From Streptococcus sp. 29887 (GTDB lineage Bacteria > Bacillota > Bacilli > Lactobacillales > Streptococcaceae): DNA of 64,000 bases. Both the position numbers and the translations under genes were made by a program. Shown piece by piece: positions 46,501-56,318 of the stretch. Location of the stretch: assembly GCF_032595075.1 (NCBI RefSeq), contig NZ_CP118735.1, positions 1,578,001-1,642,000 of the forward strand. The letters run 5' to 3'. The notes beneath the pieces are model-generated. The model was not told where the DNA came from and ran no database searches. It saw only the letters and a list, made by a program, of their open reading frames with translations. Each line of letters begins with the position of its first letter. Position 1 is the stretch's first letter.

Positions 46501-47853
46501 TTAATCTAAACCAATCTCTGCACGGACCACATCAGCAATGGTGTCCACATAGTAATCGACCTCAGCATCCGTTGGCGCTTCTGCCATGACACGCAAGAGG
46601 GGCTCGGTACCACTTGGGCGAACCAAGATACGACCGTTGCCAGCCATTTCTGCTTCCATCTTCTCGATGATAGCTGCAATAGCAGGCACTTCCATTGCCT
46701 TGTCTTTCATGCTGTTTTCCACACGGATATTGACCAATTTTTGTGGGTAAATGGTCACTTCTGCTGCCAATTCTGACAACTTCTTACCAGTTTCTTTCAT
46801 GATCTTGGTCAATTGCACAGCGGTCAACTGGCCGTCACCTGTGGTGTTATAATCCATCAGAATCACATGTCCAGACTGCTCACCACCGACATTGTAGCCA
46901 CCTTTACGCATTTCTTCTACAACATAACGGTCGCCGACTGCGGTCACAGCTTTTTCAATCCCCTCACGGTCCAAAGCCTTATGGAAACCAAGGTTGGACA
47001 TAACGGTTGTCACAATGGTATTTTTGGCCAAAAGTCCTTTTTCAGATAGGTACTTGCCGACGATATACATGATACGGTCGCCATCGACCAAGTCACCATT
47101 TTCATCAACAGCAATCAAGCGGTCACTATCACCATCAAAGGCAAGACCGATTTGACTGCCAGTTTCTTTCACCAATTCCTGCAGTTTTTCTGGGTGGGTT
47201 GATCCAACTCCTTCGTTGATGTTCAAACCATCTGGGTTCTCAGCCATGACTGTTAAATCAGCTCCCAAATCTGCAAAGATTTGACGGGCAGAAGTTGAGG
47301 CTGCACCGTTGGCAGTGTCCAAGGCCACTTTCATGCCTTCCAACTGGATACCAGTCGATACAAGGAAGGATTCATATTTACGCAAACCTTCTGGATAATC
47401 AACCACATCGCCCAAACCTTGTGCTGAGGGACGAGGAAGGGTATCTTCTTCGGCATCCAAGAGGGCTTCGATTTCCGCTTCTAAGGCATCATCAAGTTTA
47501 AAGCCATCACCTGCAAAGAACTTTATTCCGTTATCTTGGGCAGGGTTGTGGCTGGCTGAGATCATGACACCCGCACTCGCTTTTTCTGTTTTGACCAAGT
47601 GAGCTACACCTGGTGTTGCAAGCACGCCAAGCTTATAGACATGAATTCCAGCTGACAACAGTCCCGCTACCAAGGCAGCTTCCAACATCTGACCTGAGAT
47701 ACGAGTATCACGCGCCACAAAGACACGGGGAACATCTGTTTCATGCTGACTGAGAACATAGCCGCCAAAACGACCTAGTTTAAATGCCAATTCCGGCGTC
47801 AATTCTACGTTTGCTTCTCCACGGACACCATCCGTACCAAAATATTTACCCAT
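46501..47853 (-). CDS. glmM: Phosphoglucosamine mutase GlmM
   Basis: GlmM interconverts glucosamine-6-phosphate and glucosamine-1-phosphate for peptidoglycan precursors. The 450 residues include the N-terminus [15 protein letters not shown], the phosphoserine loop [16 protein letters not shown], the metal site [14 protein letters not shown] and the C-terminal [12 protein letters not shown]. It is the third gene of cdaA-cdaR-glmM, a conserved operon in which GlmM and CdaR modulate CdaA. Confidence 0.97.
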   Translation of the reverse strand: MGKYFGTDGVRGEANVELTPELAFKLGRFGGYVLSQHETDVPRVFVARDTRISGQMLEAALVAGLLSAGIHVYKLGVLATPGVAHLVKTEKASAGVMISASHNPAQDNGIKFFAGDGFKLDDALEAEIEALLDAEEDTLPRPSAQGLGDVVDYPEGLRKYESFLVSTGIQLEGMKVALDTANGAASTSARQIFADLGADLTVMAENPDGLNINEGVGSTHPEKLQELVKETGSQIGLAFDGDSDRLIAVDENGDLVDGDRIMYIVGKYLSEKGLLAKNTIVTTVMSNLGFHKALDREGIEKAVTAVGDRYVVEEMRKGGYNVGGEQSGHVILMDYNTTGDGQLTAVQLTKIMKETGKKLSELAAEVTIYPQKLVNIRVENSMKDKAMEVPAIAAIIEKMEAEMAGNGRILVRPSGTEPLLRVMAEAPTDAEVDYYVDTIADVVRAEIGLD

Positions 47854-47868
47854 TTTAAATGTTACCTC

Positions 47869-48573
47869 TTATTTCGTTTTTGTTATCACAACTTGCATAT
47901 TTGCTTCTGTTTGTGACAGTACAACTGGCAAGACATTGCCATCACTGTCGACTGCCTGAAGTTTGGCAATTCCACTATAGTTTGCAGAAAGGTTGCTTAC
48001 GTCTACGGCAATGGCTTCAATGCGATCAATCTTAGCCATGGTTTCATCATCAGTCGTTACTTTTACAGTATCGACATTAACCGAAACCTTAGAAAGACTA
48101 TAGCCTTCTGCCAACTGATTGCTATAAACTTTAGCCTCAACAGGCAGAGCCTTGCTGACCCGTTTTCCAATTTTAACCGTAATAGCATCTGGTGCCAGGG
48201 TGGCTGTCACTCCTGCTGGCAGATTGGCTAACTGGAGTTTGACGGTATTGGTTCCAGCATCCAATTCTTTTAAATTTGCAACAATCTGAAAAGTTCTGGT
48301 GGCTTCATCGGATTCCCGTTGCAAGAGCACACGATTGGAACCTCTCAATTCGACCGTTACCGTTGAAGAAAATCCCGAAATAAAATATTTACTGGTATCA
48401 TATTCAATATCAATCGGAACATTGTTCAAGGTGTGAACGTAGGTTTCTGACTCTGTATTCTGAGCGGCTGTTTCCGAATTTTTATAATTGGTTGTAGTTG
48501 CGTAGAAAAAGAGTAAGAGTGCTAAAAACAAGGAGAGAAGCAAGTGACCTACAGCTTTAAATTTTTCTTGCAT
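47869..48573 (-). CDS. cdaR: CdaA regulatory protein CdaR (YbbR domains)
   Basis: A 234-residue protein with one N-terminal transmembrane segment (HLLLSLFLALLLFFYA) and extracellular YbbR repeats (VPIDIEYDTSKYFISGFSSTVTVELRGS and LPVEAKVYSNQLAEGYSLSKVSVNVDTVKV). Two or three repeats are seen, fewer than the four of B. subtilis CdaR. It overlaps cdaA by 17 bases, and binds and regulates CdaA in relatives. Confidence 0.92.
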   Translation of the reverse strand: MQEKFKAVGHLLLSLFLALLLFFYATTTNYKNSETAAQNTESETYVHTLNNVPIDIEYDTSKYFISGFSSTVTVELRGSNRVLLQRESDEATRTFQIVANLKELDAGTNTVKLQLANLPAGVTATLAPDAITVKIGKRVSKALPVEAKVYSNQLAEGYSLSKVSVNVDTVKVTTDDETMAKIDRIEAIAVDVSNLSANYSGIAKLQAVDSDGNVLPVVLSQTEANMQVVITKTK

Positions 48574-49417
48574 GCTTGCCTCCTCTCAATCGCTTCAAGA
48601 ATGTGTTTTTCTCTTGATTGTCAGAACCGAAAATTGTCCACAATTCTTCCTCAAATTCTTCCAAGCTCAAATCATGCTTGAAATTACCATTATGAGCAAT
48701 CGAAATACTGCCCGTTTCCTCGGAAACAATAAAGACAAAGGCATCCGAAACTTCTGATAGACCAATGGCTGCGCGGTGACGAGTGCCAAATTCTTTTGAA
48801 ATTCCCGCACTTTCAGACAAGGGAAGATAGGCACAAGAAACTGCTACCTTGTCCTCTTTGATGATAACCGCTCCATCATGCAGTGGAGTATTAGGAATGA
48901 AAATATTGATCAATAACTCGCGAGAAATATCTGCGTTCAGCGAGATACCCGTTGCCCTATATTCTTGCAAGGTTTGAGCTTGCTCAATAGCAACGAGGGC
49001 TCCAATTTTACGGGGAGACATATAGGCAACCGACTTTACAAAAGCATCGATTAACTTTTCTTCTGTACTCAAGGTATTGGCAGAAAAAATCTGTGTTGTC
49101 CGTCCCAGTTTTTCGAGCATGGCCCGCAATTCTGGGGTAAAAATCACAACTGCTGCAATCACTCCATAGGTAATGACTTGATTGATCAACCAGGCAATGG
49201 TCTGTAAACCAAATAGGCTAGCTAGAAGTTGTGCAATGATAAAAAGAAATACCCCTCGAATAAGGGTCATAATCTTCGTACCAGCAATGGCCTTACTAAA
49301 ATTATAGATTAAATAAACAACGATACTGATGTCAATCAAGTGTAGAATCGCTATCCAGGGACTAGCGATCAAACTTGACCAATAACCAGCATCTAATAAC
49401 TGGCTTAAATTTAACAT
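48557..49417 (-). CDS. cdaA: Diadenylate cyclase CdaA
   Basis: CdaA makes the second messenger c-di-AMP from two ATP. The 286 residues have three N-terminal transmembrane segments and a DAC domain with the catalytic motifs NTPLHDGAVIIK (DGA) and FGTRHRAAIGLSE (RHR). It is the first gene of the cdaA-cdaR-glmM operon and is transcribed divergently from murT. Confidence 0.95.
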   Translation of the reverse strand: MLNLSQLLDAGYWSSLIASPWIAILHLIDISIVVYLIYNFSKAIAGTKIMTLIRGVFLFIIAQLLASLFGLQTIAWLINQVITYGVIAAVVIFTPELRAMLEKLGRTTQIFSANTLSTEEKLIDAFVKSVAYMSPRKIGALVAIEQAQTLQEYRATGISLNADISRELLINIFIPNTPLHDGAVIIKEDKVAVSCAYLPLSESAGISKEFGTRHRAAIGLSEVSDAFVFIVSEETGSISIAHNGNFKHDLSLEEFEEELWTIFGSDNQEKNTFLKRLRGGKHARKI

Positions 49418-49581
49418 ATGTTCTCATACTTTCTAACACATACATGATAACGTTTCTATTATACCATATTTTCACGGCATTTCTTTAGAAAACAATAAAG
49501 TTTCTATTAATTTTATTACAGGTAAAATTCAAATCTGTATCTTTATTTCTACATACTCCATTCTAGAAAATCAATAACCTT

Positions 49582-49598
49582 TATGATAAAATAGTCCC
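49582..49598 (+). promoter_or_regulatory. Extended -10 abutting murT start (leaderless)
   Basis: TGATAAAAT (TAAAAT at 49587-49592) is followed by six bases and the murT ATG at 49599; there is no Shine-Dalgarno sequence. Confidence 0.65.
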
Positions 49599-50942
49599 AT
49601 GAAATTAAATACATTATTAGGGATTGCCGCAGGGAAAGCCAGCCAGTTTGTCCTCAACAAACTCGGACGGGGTACCACTCTGCCTGGTAAAATTGCCCTC
49701 ACATTTGATAAACACATTTTAGATAGTTTGGCTAAGGATTACGAAGTCGTTGTCATCACTGGTACCAATGGCAAGACTTTGACAACTGCCTTGACCGTTG
49801 GTATCCTTCAGGAAGCTTTTGGAGAAATTACGACCAACACCAGCGGTGCCAATATGATTACAGGGATTACGGCAACATTTTTATCAGCCAAGAAAAATAA
49901 AAACGGCAAGAAGATTGCCGTCTTGGAGATTGACGAAGCCAGCCTGGCCCGTGTGACCGACTTTATCAAGCCTAGCCTGATTGTCTTTACCAATATCTTC
50001 CGCGACCAAATGGACCGTTACGGTGAGATTTATACCACCTACCAGATGATTTTGGACGGAGCTGCAAAAGCTCCACAAGCAACCATTTTGGCCAACGGTG
50101 ACAGCCCGCTTTTCAACTCGACGAGCATTATCAATCCAGTTAAATACTACGGTTTTGCGACGGAAGAGCATGAGCCTCGTCTGGCCCATTACAATACCGA
50201 AGGTGTTCTCTGCCCGCATTGCCACCAGATTATCCAGTACAAGCTCAATACCTACGCTAACTTGGGTAGCTATATATGTAGCAACTGTGGCTTTAGCCGA
50301 CCTGATCTGGACTACAAGTTGACTGAGTTGAAAGAAATCACCAATACCTCTTCTACCTTTGCCATTGACGGTCAGGATTACAAAATCAACATCGGTGGGC
50401 TTTACAATATCTACAATGCCCTAGCAGCTGTCAGCGTAGCAGCATTTTTCGGCGTATCTCCTGAGAAAATCAAGGCTGGTTTTGACAAGTCCAAGGCAGT
50501 CTTTGGTCGCCAAGAAACCTTTAAACTCGGTGATAAGGATTGTACCTTGGTCCTCATTAAAAACCCTGTCGGTGCAACCCAGGCCATTGAAATGATGAAA
50601 CTGGCTCCATACGATTTTAGCCTATCTGTTCTTCTCAATGCCAACTACGCTGACGGGATTGACACCAGCTGGATTTGGGATGCTGACTTTGAACAAATCA
50701 CTCAAATGGACATTCCACAAGTCTTTGCAGGCGGTGTGCGTTCATCTGAAATTGCTCGTCGCCTCCGTGTGACTGGCTATCCAGAGGACCAGATTACTGA
50801 AACGCCAAAACTGGAAGACATCATGACCTTGATTGAACAGTCAAGCAGTCAGCACGCTTATATTCTAGCCACCTATACGGCTATGTTGGAATTCCGCGAC
50901 CTGCTGGCTCAACGCCAAGCCGTTGGAAAGGAGATGAAATAA
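49599..50942 (+). CDS. murT: Lipid II isoglutaminyl synthase, MurT subunit
   Basis: MurT with GatD amidates D-glutamate in lipid II, which is needed for peptidoglycan crosslinking. The 447 residues have a Mur ligase ATP site ([14 protein letters not shown]), the central domain with a four-cysteine zinc ribbon (CPHCHQ and CSNCGF, residues about 205-230), and the C-terminal DUF1727 domain. The stop overlaps the gatD start. The promoter sits directly against the ATG. Confidence 0.95.
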   Translation: MKLNTLLGIAAGKASQFVLNKLGRGTTLPGKIALTFDKHILDSLAKDYEVVVITGTNGKTLTTALTVGILQEAFGEITTNTSGANMITGITATFLSAKKNKNGKKIAVLEIDEASLARVTDFIKPSLIVFTNIFRDQMDRYGEIYTTYQMILDGAAKAPQATILANGDSPLFNSTSIINPVKYYGFATEEHEPRLAHYNTEGVLCPHCHQIIQYKLNTYANLGSYICSNCGFSRPDLDYKLTELKEITNTSSTFAIDGQDYKINIGGLYNIYNALAAVSVAAFFGVSPEKIKAGFDKSKAVFGRQETFKLGDKDCTLVLIKNPVGATQAIEMMKLAPYDFSLSVLLNANYADGIDTSWIWDADFEQITQMDIPQVFAGGVRSSEIARRLRVTGYPEDQITETPKLEDIMTLIEQSSSQHAYILATYTAMLEFRDLLAQRQAVGKEMK

Positions 50943-51727
50943 TGGTCTATACGTCATTAAAAAGTCCTGCAAAAGACTACACTTACGATCTCCACATCGC
51001 CCACCTCTACGGTGATTTGATGAACACCTACGGGGACAACGGCAACATCCTCATGCTCAAGTATGTGGCTGAAAAGCTGGGGGCTCGTGTTCAGGTGGAC
51101 ATCGTTTCCCTGACAGATGAATTTGACAAGGATTTCTACGACATCGCCTTTTTCGGCGGTGGACAGGACTATGAACAATCCATTCTTGCTAAGGATTTAC
51201 CGACTAAAAAAGACAGCCTAGCAGACTTTATCGAAAACGATGGTGTCATGTTGGCCATCTGCGGTGGCTTCCAGTTGCTCGGTCAATACTACATCGAAGC
51301 TGGCGGCCGCAAGATTGACGGTCTAGGTATCATGGGACACTACACCCTCAACCAGACCAATAACCGCTACATCGGTGACATCAAAATTCACAATGAGGAG
51401 TTCAACGAAACCTACTACGGTTTTGAAAACCACCAAGGTCGCACCTTCCTAGCTGACAACCAAAAACCGCTGGGCAAGGTGGTCTATGGTAATGGCAATA
51501 ACAAGGAAGACGGCGGCGAAGGCTTACACTATAAGAATACCTTTGGTAGCTACTTCCACGGACCAATCTTATCCCGCAATGCTAACCTGGCCTACCGCCT
51601 GGTCACAACTGCCCTCCGTAAAAAATATGGACAAGACATCCAACTTGCCAGCTACGCTGACATCCTCAGCAAAGAAGTCGCTGAAGAATACGGAGATGTG
51701 AAAAGCAAGGCAGAATTTGATAAATAA
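50942..51727 (+). CDS. gatD: Lipid II isoglutaminyl synthase, GatD subunit
   Basis: The glutaminase partner of MurT, 261 residues, class I glutamine amidotransferase fold. The nucleophile Cys is in [15 protein letters not shown], and [13 protein letters not shown] holds the catalytic His. It supplies ammonia to MurT. It overlaps murT by one base and ends in a strong terminator, after which the erm(B) cassette begins. Confidence 0.95.
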   Translation: MVYTSLKSPAKDYTYDLHIAHLYGDLMNTYGDNGNILMLKYVAEKLGARVQVDIVSLTDEFDKDFYDIAFFGGGQDYEQSILAKDLPTKKDSLADFIENDGVMLAICGGFQLLGQYYIEAGGRKIDGLGIMGHYTLNQTNNRYIGDIKIHNEEFNETYYGFENHQGRTFLADNQKPLGKVVYGNGNNKEDGGEGLHYKNTFGSYFHGPILSRNANLAYRLVTTALRKKYGQDIQLASYADILSKEVAEEYGDVKSKAEFDK

Positions 51728-51764
51728 AGCAAAACCGCTTCTGATATTCAGAGGCGGTTTTGTT
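51728..51764. terminator. Terminator of gatD
   Basis: CAAAACCGC/GCGGTTTTG with inner TCTGA/TCAGA pairs is followed by TTATTTT. It appears intact, so the cassette junction is downstream of it. Confidence 0.85.
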
Positions 51765-51772
51765 ATTTTCTA

Positions 51773-51829
51773 TTAACTTACATTCCCTTTAGTAACGTGT
51801 AACTTTCCAAATTTAAAAAAGCGACTCAT
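51773..51829 (-). pseudogene. Truncated ORF downstream of erm(B)
   Basis: An 18-codon frame, MSRFFKFGKLHVTKGNVS, starts eight bases after the erm(B) stop region with GGGAGGA as ribosome site. The start matches, from memory, the ORF that usually follows erm(B), but it ends abruptly after GNV where the sequence changes to host DNA. Confidence 0.5.
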
Positions 51830-51833
51830 AGAA

Positions 51834-52571
51834 TTATTTCCTCCCGTTAAATAATAGATAACTATTAAAAATAGACAATACTTGCTCATAAGTAACGGTA
51901 CTTAAATTGTTTACTTTGGCGTGTTTCATTGCTTGATGAAACTGATTTTTAGTAAACAGTTGACGATATTCTCGATTGACCCATTTTGAAACAAAGTACG
52001 TATATAGCTTCCAATATTTATCTGGAACATCTGTGGTATGGCGGGTAAGTTTTATTAAGACACTGTTTACTTTTGGTTTAGGATGAAAGCATTCCGCTGG
52101 CAGCTTAAGCAATTGCTGAATCGAGACTTGAGTGTGCAAGAGCAACCCTAGTGTTCGGTGAATATCCAAGGTACGCTTGTAGAATCCTTCTTCAACAATC
52201 AGATAGATGTCAGACGCATGGCTTTCAAAAACCACTTTTTTAATAATTTGTGTGCTTAAATGGAAAGGAATATTCCCAACAATTTTATACCTCTGTTTGT
52301 TAGGGAATTGAAACTGTAGAATATCTTGGTGAATTAAAGTGACACGAGTATTCAGTTTTAATTTTTCTGACGATAAGTTGAATAGATGACTGTCTAATTC
52401 AATAGACGTTACCTGTTTACTTATTTTAGCCAGTTTCGTCGTTAAATGCCCTTTACCTGTTCCAATTTCGTAAACGGTATCGGTTTCTTTTAAATTCAAT
52501 TGTTTTATTATTTGGTTGAGTACTTTTTCACTCGTTAAAAAGTTTTGAGAATATTTTATATTTTTGTTCAT
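51834..52571 (-). CDS. erm(B): 23S rRNA (adenine(2058)-N6)-methyltransferase Erm(B)
   Basis: Erm(B) dimethylates A2058 of 23S rRNA and gives resistance to macrolides, lincosamides and streptogramin B. The 245-residue length is exact for Erm(B), and [40 protein letters not shown] and [15 protein letters not shown] ends are recognisable. The catalytic motif IV reads NIPF rather than the usual NIPY (Tyr103 to Phe), a change the motif family tolerates. The ribosome site lies in a hairpin TAATCACT/AGTGATTA. It is co-directional with and just downstream of rlmA. Confidence 0.96.
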   Translation of the reverse strand: MNKNIKYSQNFLTSEKVLNQIIKQLNLKETDTVYEIGTGKGHLTTKLAKISKQVTSIELDSHLFNLSSEKLKLNTRVTLIHQDILQFQFPNKQRYKIVGNIPFHLSTQIIKKVVFESHASDIYLIVEEGFYKRTLDIHRTLGLLLHTQVSIQQLLKLPAECFHPKPKVNSVLIKLTRHTTDVPDKYWKLYTYFVSKWVNREYRQLFTKNQFHQAMKHAKVNNLSTVTYEQVLSIFNSYLLFNGRK

Positions 52572-52877
52572 TTAATCACTCCTGAAGTGATTACATCTAT
52601 AAACAAATACAGAAGTTAAACGATTTGTTTGTAATTTTAGTTATCTGTTTAAAAAGTCATAAGATTAGTCACTGGTAGGAATTAATCTAACGTATTTATT
52701 TATCTGCGTAATCACTGTTTTTAGTCTGTTTCAAAACAGTAGATGTTTTATCTACATTTTGAATACCAACATGACGAATCCCTCCTTCTTAATTACAAAT
52801 TTTTAGCATCTAATTTAACTTCAATTCCTATTATACAAAATTTTAAGATAATGCACTATCAACACACTCTTTATTTT
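52572..52877 (-). promoter_or_regulatory. erm(B) leader region with attenuator hairpins
   Basis: This gap holds the erm(B) control region: a TATAAT -10 (minus strand, near 52834-52839), the leader ORF at 52752-52772, remnants of the original longer leader frame down to its TAA at 52665-52667, and the hairpin that hides the erm(B) ribosome site (AATCACT-TCAGG-AGTGATT, near 52573-52593). Compared with the recalled standard sequence, one base beside the start codon (ATTACATG to ATTAAATG) weakens that hairpin. Confidence 0.75.
52752..52772 (-). CDS. Truncated erm(B) leader peptide (MLVFKM)
   Basis: The leader starts after AAGGAGG and reads MLVFKM then TAG. The known ErmBL begins MLVFQMRNVDK, and drug-bound ribosomes stall at Asp10. 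Here a 7-base loss (consistent with deletion between AATG repeats) plus CAA to AAA causes an early stop before the stall codon. Confidence 0.7.
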   Translation of the reverse strand: MLVFKM

Positions 52878-53705
52878 TTATATAGTTCCAATCAAGAGCA
52901 ATCCCTCAATCGTAATCTCGGTCAACTGGCTCAAGTCCAGCTTGGACTGGTCTACTTGGAAAAAGAGGGGGGTCATATCTGCCAAGACTTGAGCATGGGC
53001 GACAGTTATGGGCATGGTTCGACTGACCAGCACTTGCTCTACCTGTCCCAGGTAAGACTTGAAATGGTCCACGATATCCTGGTTGTCATAGGACTCCTTG
53101 CGGAGTTGGTCTTTGGCTAAATGGCGGAGCTCCTTGAGGTGATTTGGTCCTGGAACTAATTTTAGAATTGCCCCACCATTTTTTAACACTCTGGCAAACT
53201 CCTGATAATTGGCTGGGGAAAAGATATCCAAGATCCCGTCAATCGTCTTGTCTTGAATGGGCAACTTGGTCAAGTCACCGACAAACCATTTGACCGACTT
53301 GGTCCTGTCAGATTTGGCTGCCAAGATAATGGAATCCTTGGAAATATCAAAAGCAAGAATGTCCAAGTCCATTTTCTCGGCTAACTTACGGGAATAAAAG
53401 CCCTCCCCACAGCCGATATCCAAGACAGACCGCAAGCCCAGCTCTGCTATTTTCCCCTCCAAAGCCTCGTAGAGATGATCGTAATAGCCCGCCTCTAAAA
53501 AGGCCTGACGGTTTTCAAAGCTAGACTTGTGGTAGTTGGCGGACTGCTTGACCTGGGGTGCCAGGTTGACGTAGCCCTGCTTGGCAATGTCGAAGGTATG
53601 ACGGTTGGGACAGCGGAGGCTGTTGAGGTCAAGACCAAGACCCTGCCCACAATGTGGACAGGCGAAAAATTGGTCGCTATTGGCAAAACGTTGGTGTTTG
53701 GTCAT
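52878..53705 (-). CDS. rlmA: 23S rRNA (guanine)-methyltransferase, RlmA family
   Basis: A 275-residue RlmA-type methyltransferase. An N-terminal zinc finger (FFACPHCGQGLGLDLNSLRCPNRHTFD) is followed by KQGYVNLAP and the SAM motif VLDIGCGEGFYSRKLAEK. In streptococci the orthologue, RlmA(II)/TlrB, methylates G748 of 23S rRNA. The C-terminal residues (LLLIGTI then stop) may have been changed by the erm(B) cassette, which begins right at this stop codon. It starts one base after the stop of the XRE gene. Confidence 0.88.
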   Translation of the reverse strand: MTKHQRFANSDQFFACPHCGQGLGLDLNSLRCPNRHTFDIAKQGYVNLAPQVKQSANYHKSSFENRQAFLEAGYYDHLYEALEGKIAELGLRSVLDIGCGEGFYSRKLAEKMDLDILAFDISKDSIILAAKSDRTKSVKWFVGDLTKLPIQDKTIDGILDIFSPANYQEFARVLKNGGAILKLVPGPNHLKELRHLAKDQLRKESYDNQDIVDHFKSYLGQVEQVLVSRTMPITVAHAQVLADMTPLFFQVDQSKLDLSQLTEITIEGLLLIGTI

Positions 53706-53706
53706 C

Positions 53707-54183
53707 TTACTTATTTTCTTTTCTAAAGCGGTGCAGGGCTAGTCCTGATAGGAGCGTGGCAATGGCTCCTGTAAAGACCAGCAAGTAGCCGACTGGAATG
53801 AGATAAAAATTTTCATGCAGAATGCCCTCGGCATCGATATACTCGACCGAGTTTGCCTTGATGACAAAGCAGACGAATCCGAGAAGCATGAGAAAAGTGC
53901 CGATAATGGTAATGGTCAGGTGCATCTGGGTACGGCGGCCTTCGCGACCGTCTTTTACAAGTTTTTCTGTCATATTGTTCATGTCAGTTCCTCCTAAGAT
54001 AAGGTGATCTAAGGAGATCGAAAAGACAGAGGACATGAGAATCAAGAGTTCCAAGTCGGGCAGGTTTTTGTCATTTTCCCAGTTGGATACGCCCTGCCTG
54101 GTCACATTGAGTTTGAGGGCAAACTGCTCCTGGGTCAAGCCTTCCTTCTTACGTAAGTCTTTGATTTGCTGTCCAAAGTTCAT
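53707..54183 (-). CDS. XRE family transcriptional regulator with membrane domain
   Basis: A 158-residue protein. Residues 1-65 form an HTH_3 domain (MNFGQQIKDLRKKEGLTQEQFALKLNVTRQGVSNWENDKNLPDLELL), and two transmembrane segments follow near residues 88-107 and 127-148. Membrane-tethered regulators of this type are common in Firmicutes, with unknown targets. It lies directly upstream of rlmA in the same direction. The 186 bases upstream hold a TTGACA/TAGAAC promoter and a GTCTTGC/GCAAGAC hairpin. Confidence 0.88.
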   Translation of the reverse strand: MNFGQQIKDLRKKEGLTQEQFALKLNVTRQGVSNWENDKNLPDLELLILMSSVFSISLDHLILGGTDMNNMTEKLVKDGREGRRTQMHLTITIIGTFLMLLGFVCFVIKANSVEYIDAEGILHENFYLIPVGYLLVFTGAIATLLSGLALHRFRKENK

Positions 54184-54369
54184 TTTTTCTCCTCTCGGGA
54201 TCCTGTCTAGCAGGTCCTAAACTTATCTTAGCTTGTTGGTCGATGTTTGCCAAGAAAGGCTGGCTTGCTCTGGACTTTTTTAGCGAAAGGTGGTCTTGCC
54301 AACTCCGCAAGACTGGCTTGCAAGCTTGTTCTATCAAGGGTTTGAACCTCTTGTCAACTCCCTGTCAGC

Positions 54370-56268
54370 CTAGCCCATTTGCTCAGATAATGCTTCCCAT
54401 TCTTCCATAAGGTTTTCTTGTTGGGCAGTCAATTGATCGATTTCTTTCTGATAATCGGTCAGCTGTCCGATATCATTGGTTTCTAACATGGCTTGGTTGA
54501 GTTCGCTCAGGCGGTTTTCGATGGTCTCTATTTCTGCCTCAATTTGCTCGATGCGGCGAGCTAGTTTGCGTTGCTCTTTTTGGTTTTCCTTTTGGGCTTG
54601 GTAGTCCATAGCCCCGGCTGATTGGCTGGTACTTTCTAGCTGGTCAGGCTGGGCATCTGCTTCCTGCTCTGCCTTTTTCTCCAAATAATAGTCATAGTCG
54701 CCCAAGTAGAGCGTGGAGCCAGTTTCCGAGATTTCCAGGACCTTGGTGGCGACGCGGTTGATGAAATAGCGGTCGTGGCTGACAAAGAGCAGGGTGCCGT
54801 CAAAGTCGATGAGGGCATTTTCCAGGACTTCCTTGCTGTCTATGTCCAGATGGTTGGTCGGCTCGTCGAGGATGAGGAAGTTGTTGTTTTCCATGGACAG
54901 CTTGGCCAGGAGCAGGCGGGCTTTTTCCCCACCCGATAGCATGGAAACGGACTTTTTGACGTCATCTCCTGAGAAGAGAAAGGCTCCTAGGCGGTTGCGA
55001 ATTTCCACTTCAGGTGTAGTCGGAAAGGCGGACCAGAGCTCCTCCAAGACCGTGTTGGAAGGCGTCAGGGCCGACTGGGTCTGGTCGTAGTAGCCCACTT
55101 CCACATTGGCACCGAGCTTGGCTTCCCCTTTGATAAATGGCAGAGCTCCGATGATGGACTTGAGCAGGGTTGTTTTTCCGATACCATTTGGTCCGACAAT
55201 GGCAATGGCATCTAGTTTCCGTTGGTCAATGGAAATAGGCTGAGAAAGTATTTCTCCATCGTAGCCCACCGTAGCATTTTCCACTGTCAAGACGATATTG
55301 CCAGAAGTCTTGTCCGACTGAAAGGTCATATTAGCTGACTTCTGACCAGCTGTCGGCTTGTCCAGTCGCTCCATCTTTTCCAACTGCTTGCGTCTAGCCT
55401 GGGCACGCTTGGTGGTCGAAGCACGGACAATATTTTTCTGGACAAAGTCTTCTAACTTGGCAATTTCCTTCTGCTGCTTTTCATAGTTTTGCAATTCCGT
55501 TTGCAACTTCTGCTCTTTGAGCTCGACAAACTGAGAATAATTACCTATATAGCGATCCAAGGAATACTTGGTCAAATCCAGCGTTATGGTCGCCACCTTG
55601 TCCAAGAAATAGCGGTCATGGCTGACGATAATCAAGGCTCCCTTGTAATGCACGAGGTAGTTTTCTAACCAAGCAATGGTTTCAATATCCAGGTGGTTGG
55701 TTGGCTCGTCCAGGACCAATAACTCTGGGCTTTCAAGCAGCATTTTTGCCAGTGCCAGTCGGGTATTTTGCCCACCAGAGAGTTCGGAGATTTTCATGTC
55801 CCACATGGTCTGGTCAAACTTGAAACCATTCAAAATAGCACGGATATCCGCCTCATAGTTAAAGCCACCTGCCAGACGAAATTCTTCCGACAGACTATCG
55901 TAGGTCTTCATGAGCTGGTCGAGTTCACTACCAGACAAGCTACCCATTTGCTCTTCCATAGACCGCAGGCGTTTTTCCGTCGTTCGCAGGTCATCAAAGA
56001 CGTGGAGCATTTCATCGTAAATAGTATTTTCCGACTGGAATCGACTGTCCTGTGCCAGATAAGAAAGGGACAAATCACGCTTGGTTGAAATGTCACCGCT
56101 GGTAGCTGCTTCTTCTCCGACAAGAATTTTAAGAAGAGTTGACTTGCCAGCCCCATTTTTTCCGACAAGGGCAATCCGATCCCGCTCATCGACTTGAATG
56201 TTGATATTGTTAAATAAAACTTCGCCCGCAAAAGAGCGTTCAATCTTGTTTCCACTTAGAATAATCAT
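54370..56268 (-). CDS. ABC-F family ATPase with C-terminal coiled coil
   Basis: A 632-residue ABC-F protein with two nucleotide-binding domains (GKNGAGKST and GPNGIGKTT; signatures LSGGQNTRLALAKML and LSGGEKARLLLAKLS; LVLDEPTNHLD and LILDEPTNHLD) and a C-terminal coiled coil from about residue 555 (QKENQKEQRKLARRIEQIEAEIETIENRLSELNQ). This resembles YdiF/Uup proteins acting on ribosomes or DNA. The ATG lies six bases after TATAAT with no ribosome site, so a leaderless transcript is predicted. Confidence 0.93.
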   Translation of the reverse strand: MIILSGNKIERSFAGEVLFNNINIQVDERDRIALVGKNGAGKSTLLKILVGEEAATSGDISTKRDLSLSYLAQDSRFQSENTIYDEMLHVFDDLRTTEKRLRSMEEQMGSLSGSELDQLMKTYDSLSEEFRLAGGFNYEADIRAILNGFKFDQTMWDMKISELSGGQNTRLALAKMLLESPELLVLDEPTNHLDIETIAWLENYLVHYKGALIIVSHDRYFLDKVATITLDLTKYSLDRYIGNYSQFVELKEQKLQTELQNYEKQQKEIAKLEDFVQKNIVRASTTKRAQARRKQLEKMERLDKPTAGQKSANMTFQSDKTSGNIVLTVENATVGYDGEILSQPISIDQRKLDAIAIVGPNGIGKTTLLKSIIGALPFIKGEAKLGANVEVGYYDQTQSALTPSNTVLEELWSAFPTTPEVEIRNRLGAFLFSGDDVKKSVSMLSGGEKARLLLAKLSMENNNFLILDEPTNHLDIDSKEVLENALIDFDGTLLFVSHDRYFINRVATKVLEISETGSTLYLGDYDYYLEKKAEQEADAQPDQLESTSQSAGAMDYQAQKENQKEQRKLARRIEQIEAEIETIENRLSELNQAMLETNDIGQLTDYQKEIDQLTAQQENLMEEWEALSEQMG

Positions 56269-56283
56269 GAAAATATTATACCA
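56269..56283 (-). promoter_or_regulatory. Extended -10 abutting the ABC-F start (leaderless)
   Basis: On the minus strand TGGTATAAT (TATAAT at 56275-56280) is followed by six bases and ATG. No Shine-Dalgarno sequence fits. Confidence 0.7.
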
Positions 56284-56318
56284 AAAAAATCAGCACAAGG
56301 CTGATTTGATTCCTCTAT

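Larger units (their letters stand above)
51765..52885 (-). other. erm(B) resistance cassette inserted between gatD and rlmA
   Basis: This segment is more AT-rich than its neighbours and holds the erm(B) promoter region, leader, gene, and a truncated downstream ORF of the usual erm(B) context. The left junction is near 51775-51781, where sequence similar to the known erm(B) downstream ORF stops. The right junction is near the rlmA stop. No terminal inverted repeats or target duplication were found. Junction positions rely on recalled erm(B) sequence. Confidence 0.65.

Noticed and set aside
54149..54369. Possible gene between the XRE regulator and the ABC-F gene
   Set aside because: The only frame is short and without a good start; the region is better explained as promoter and leader of the XRE gene.
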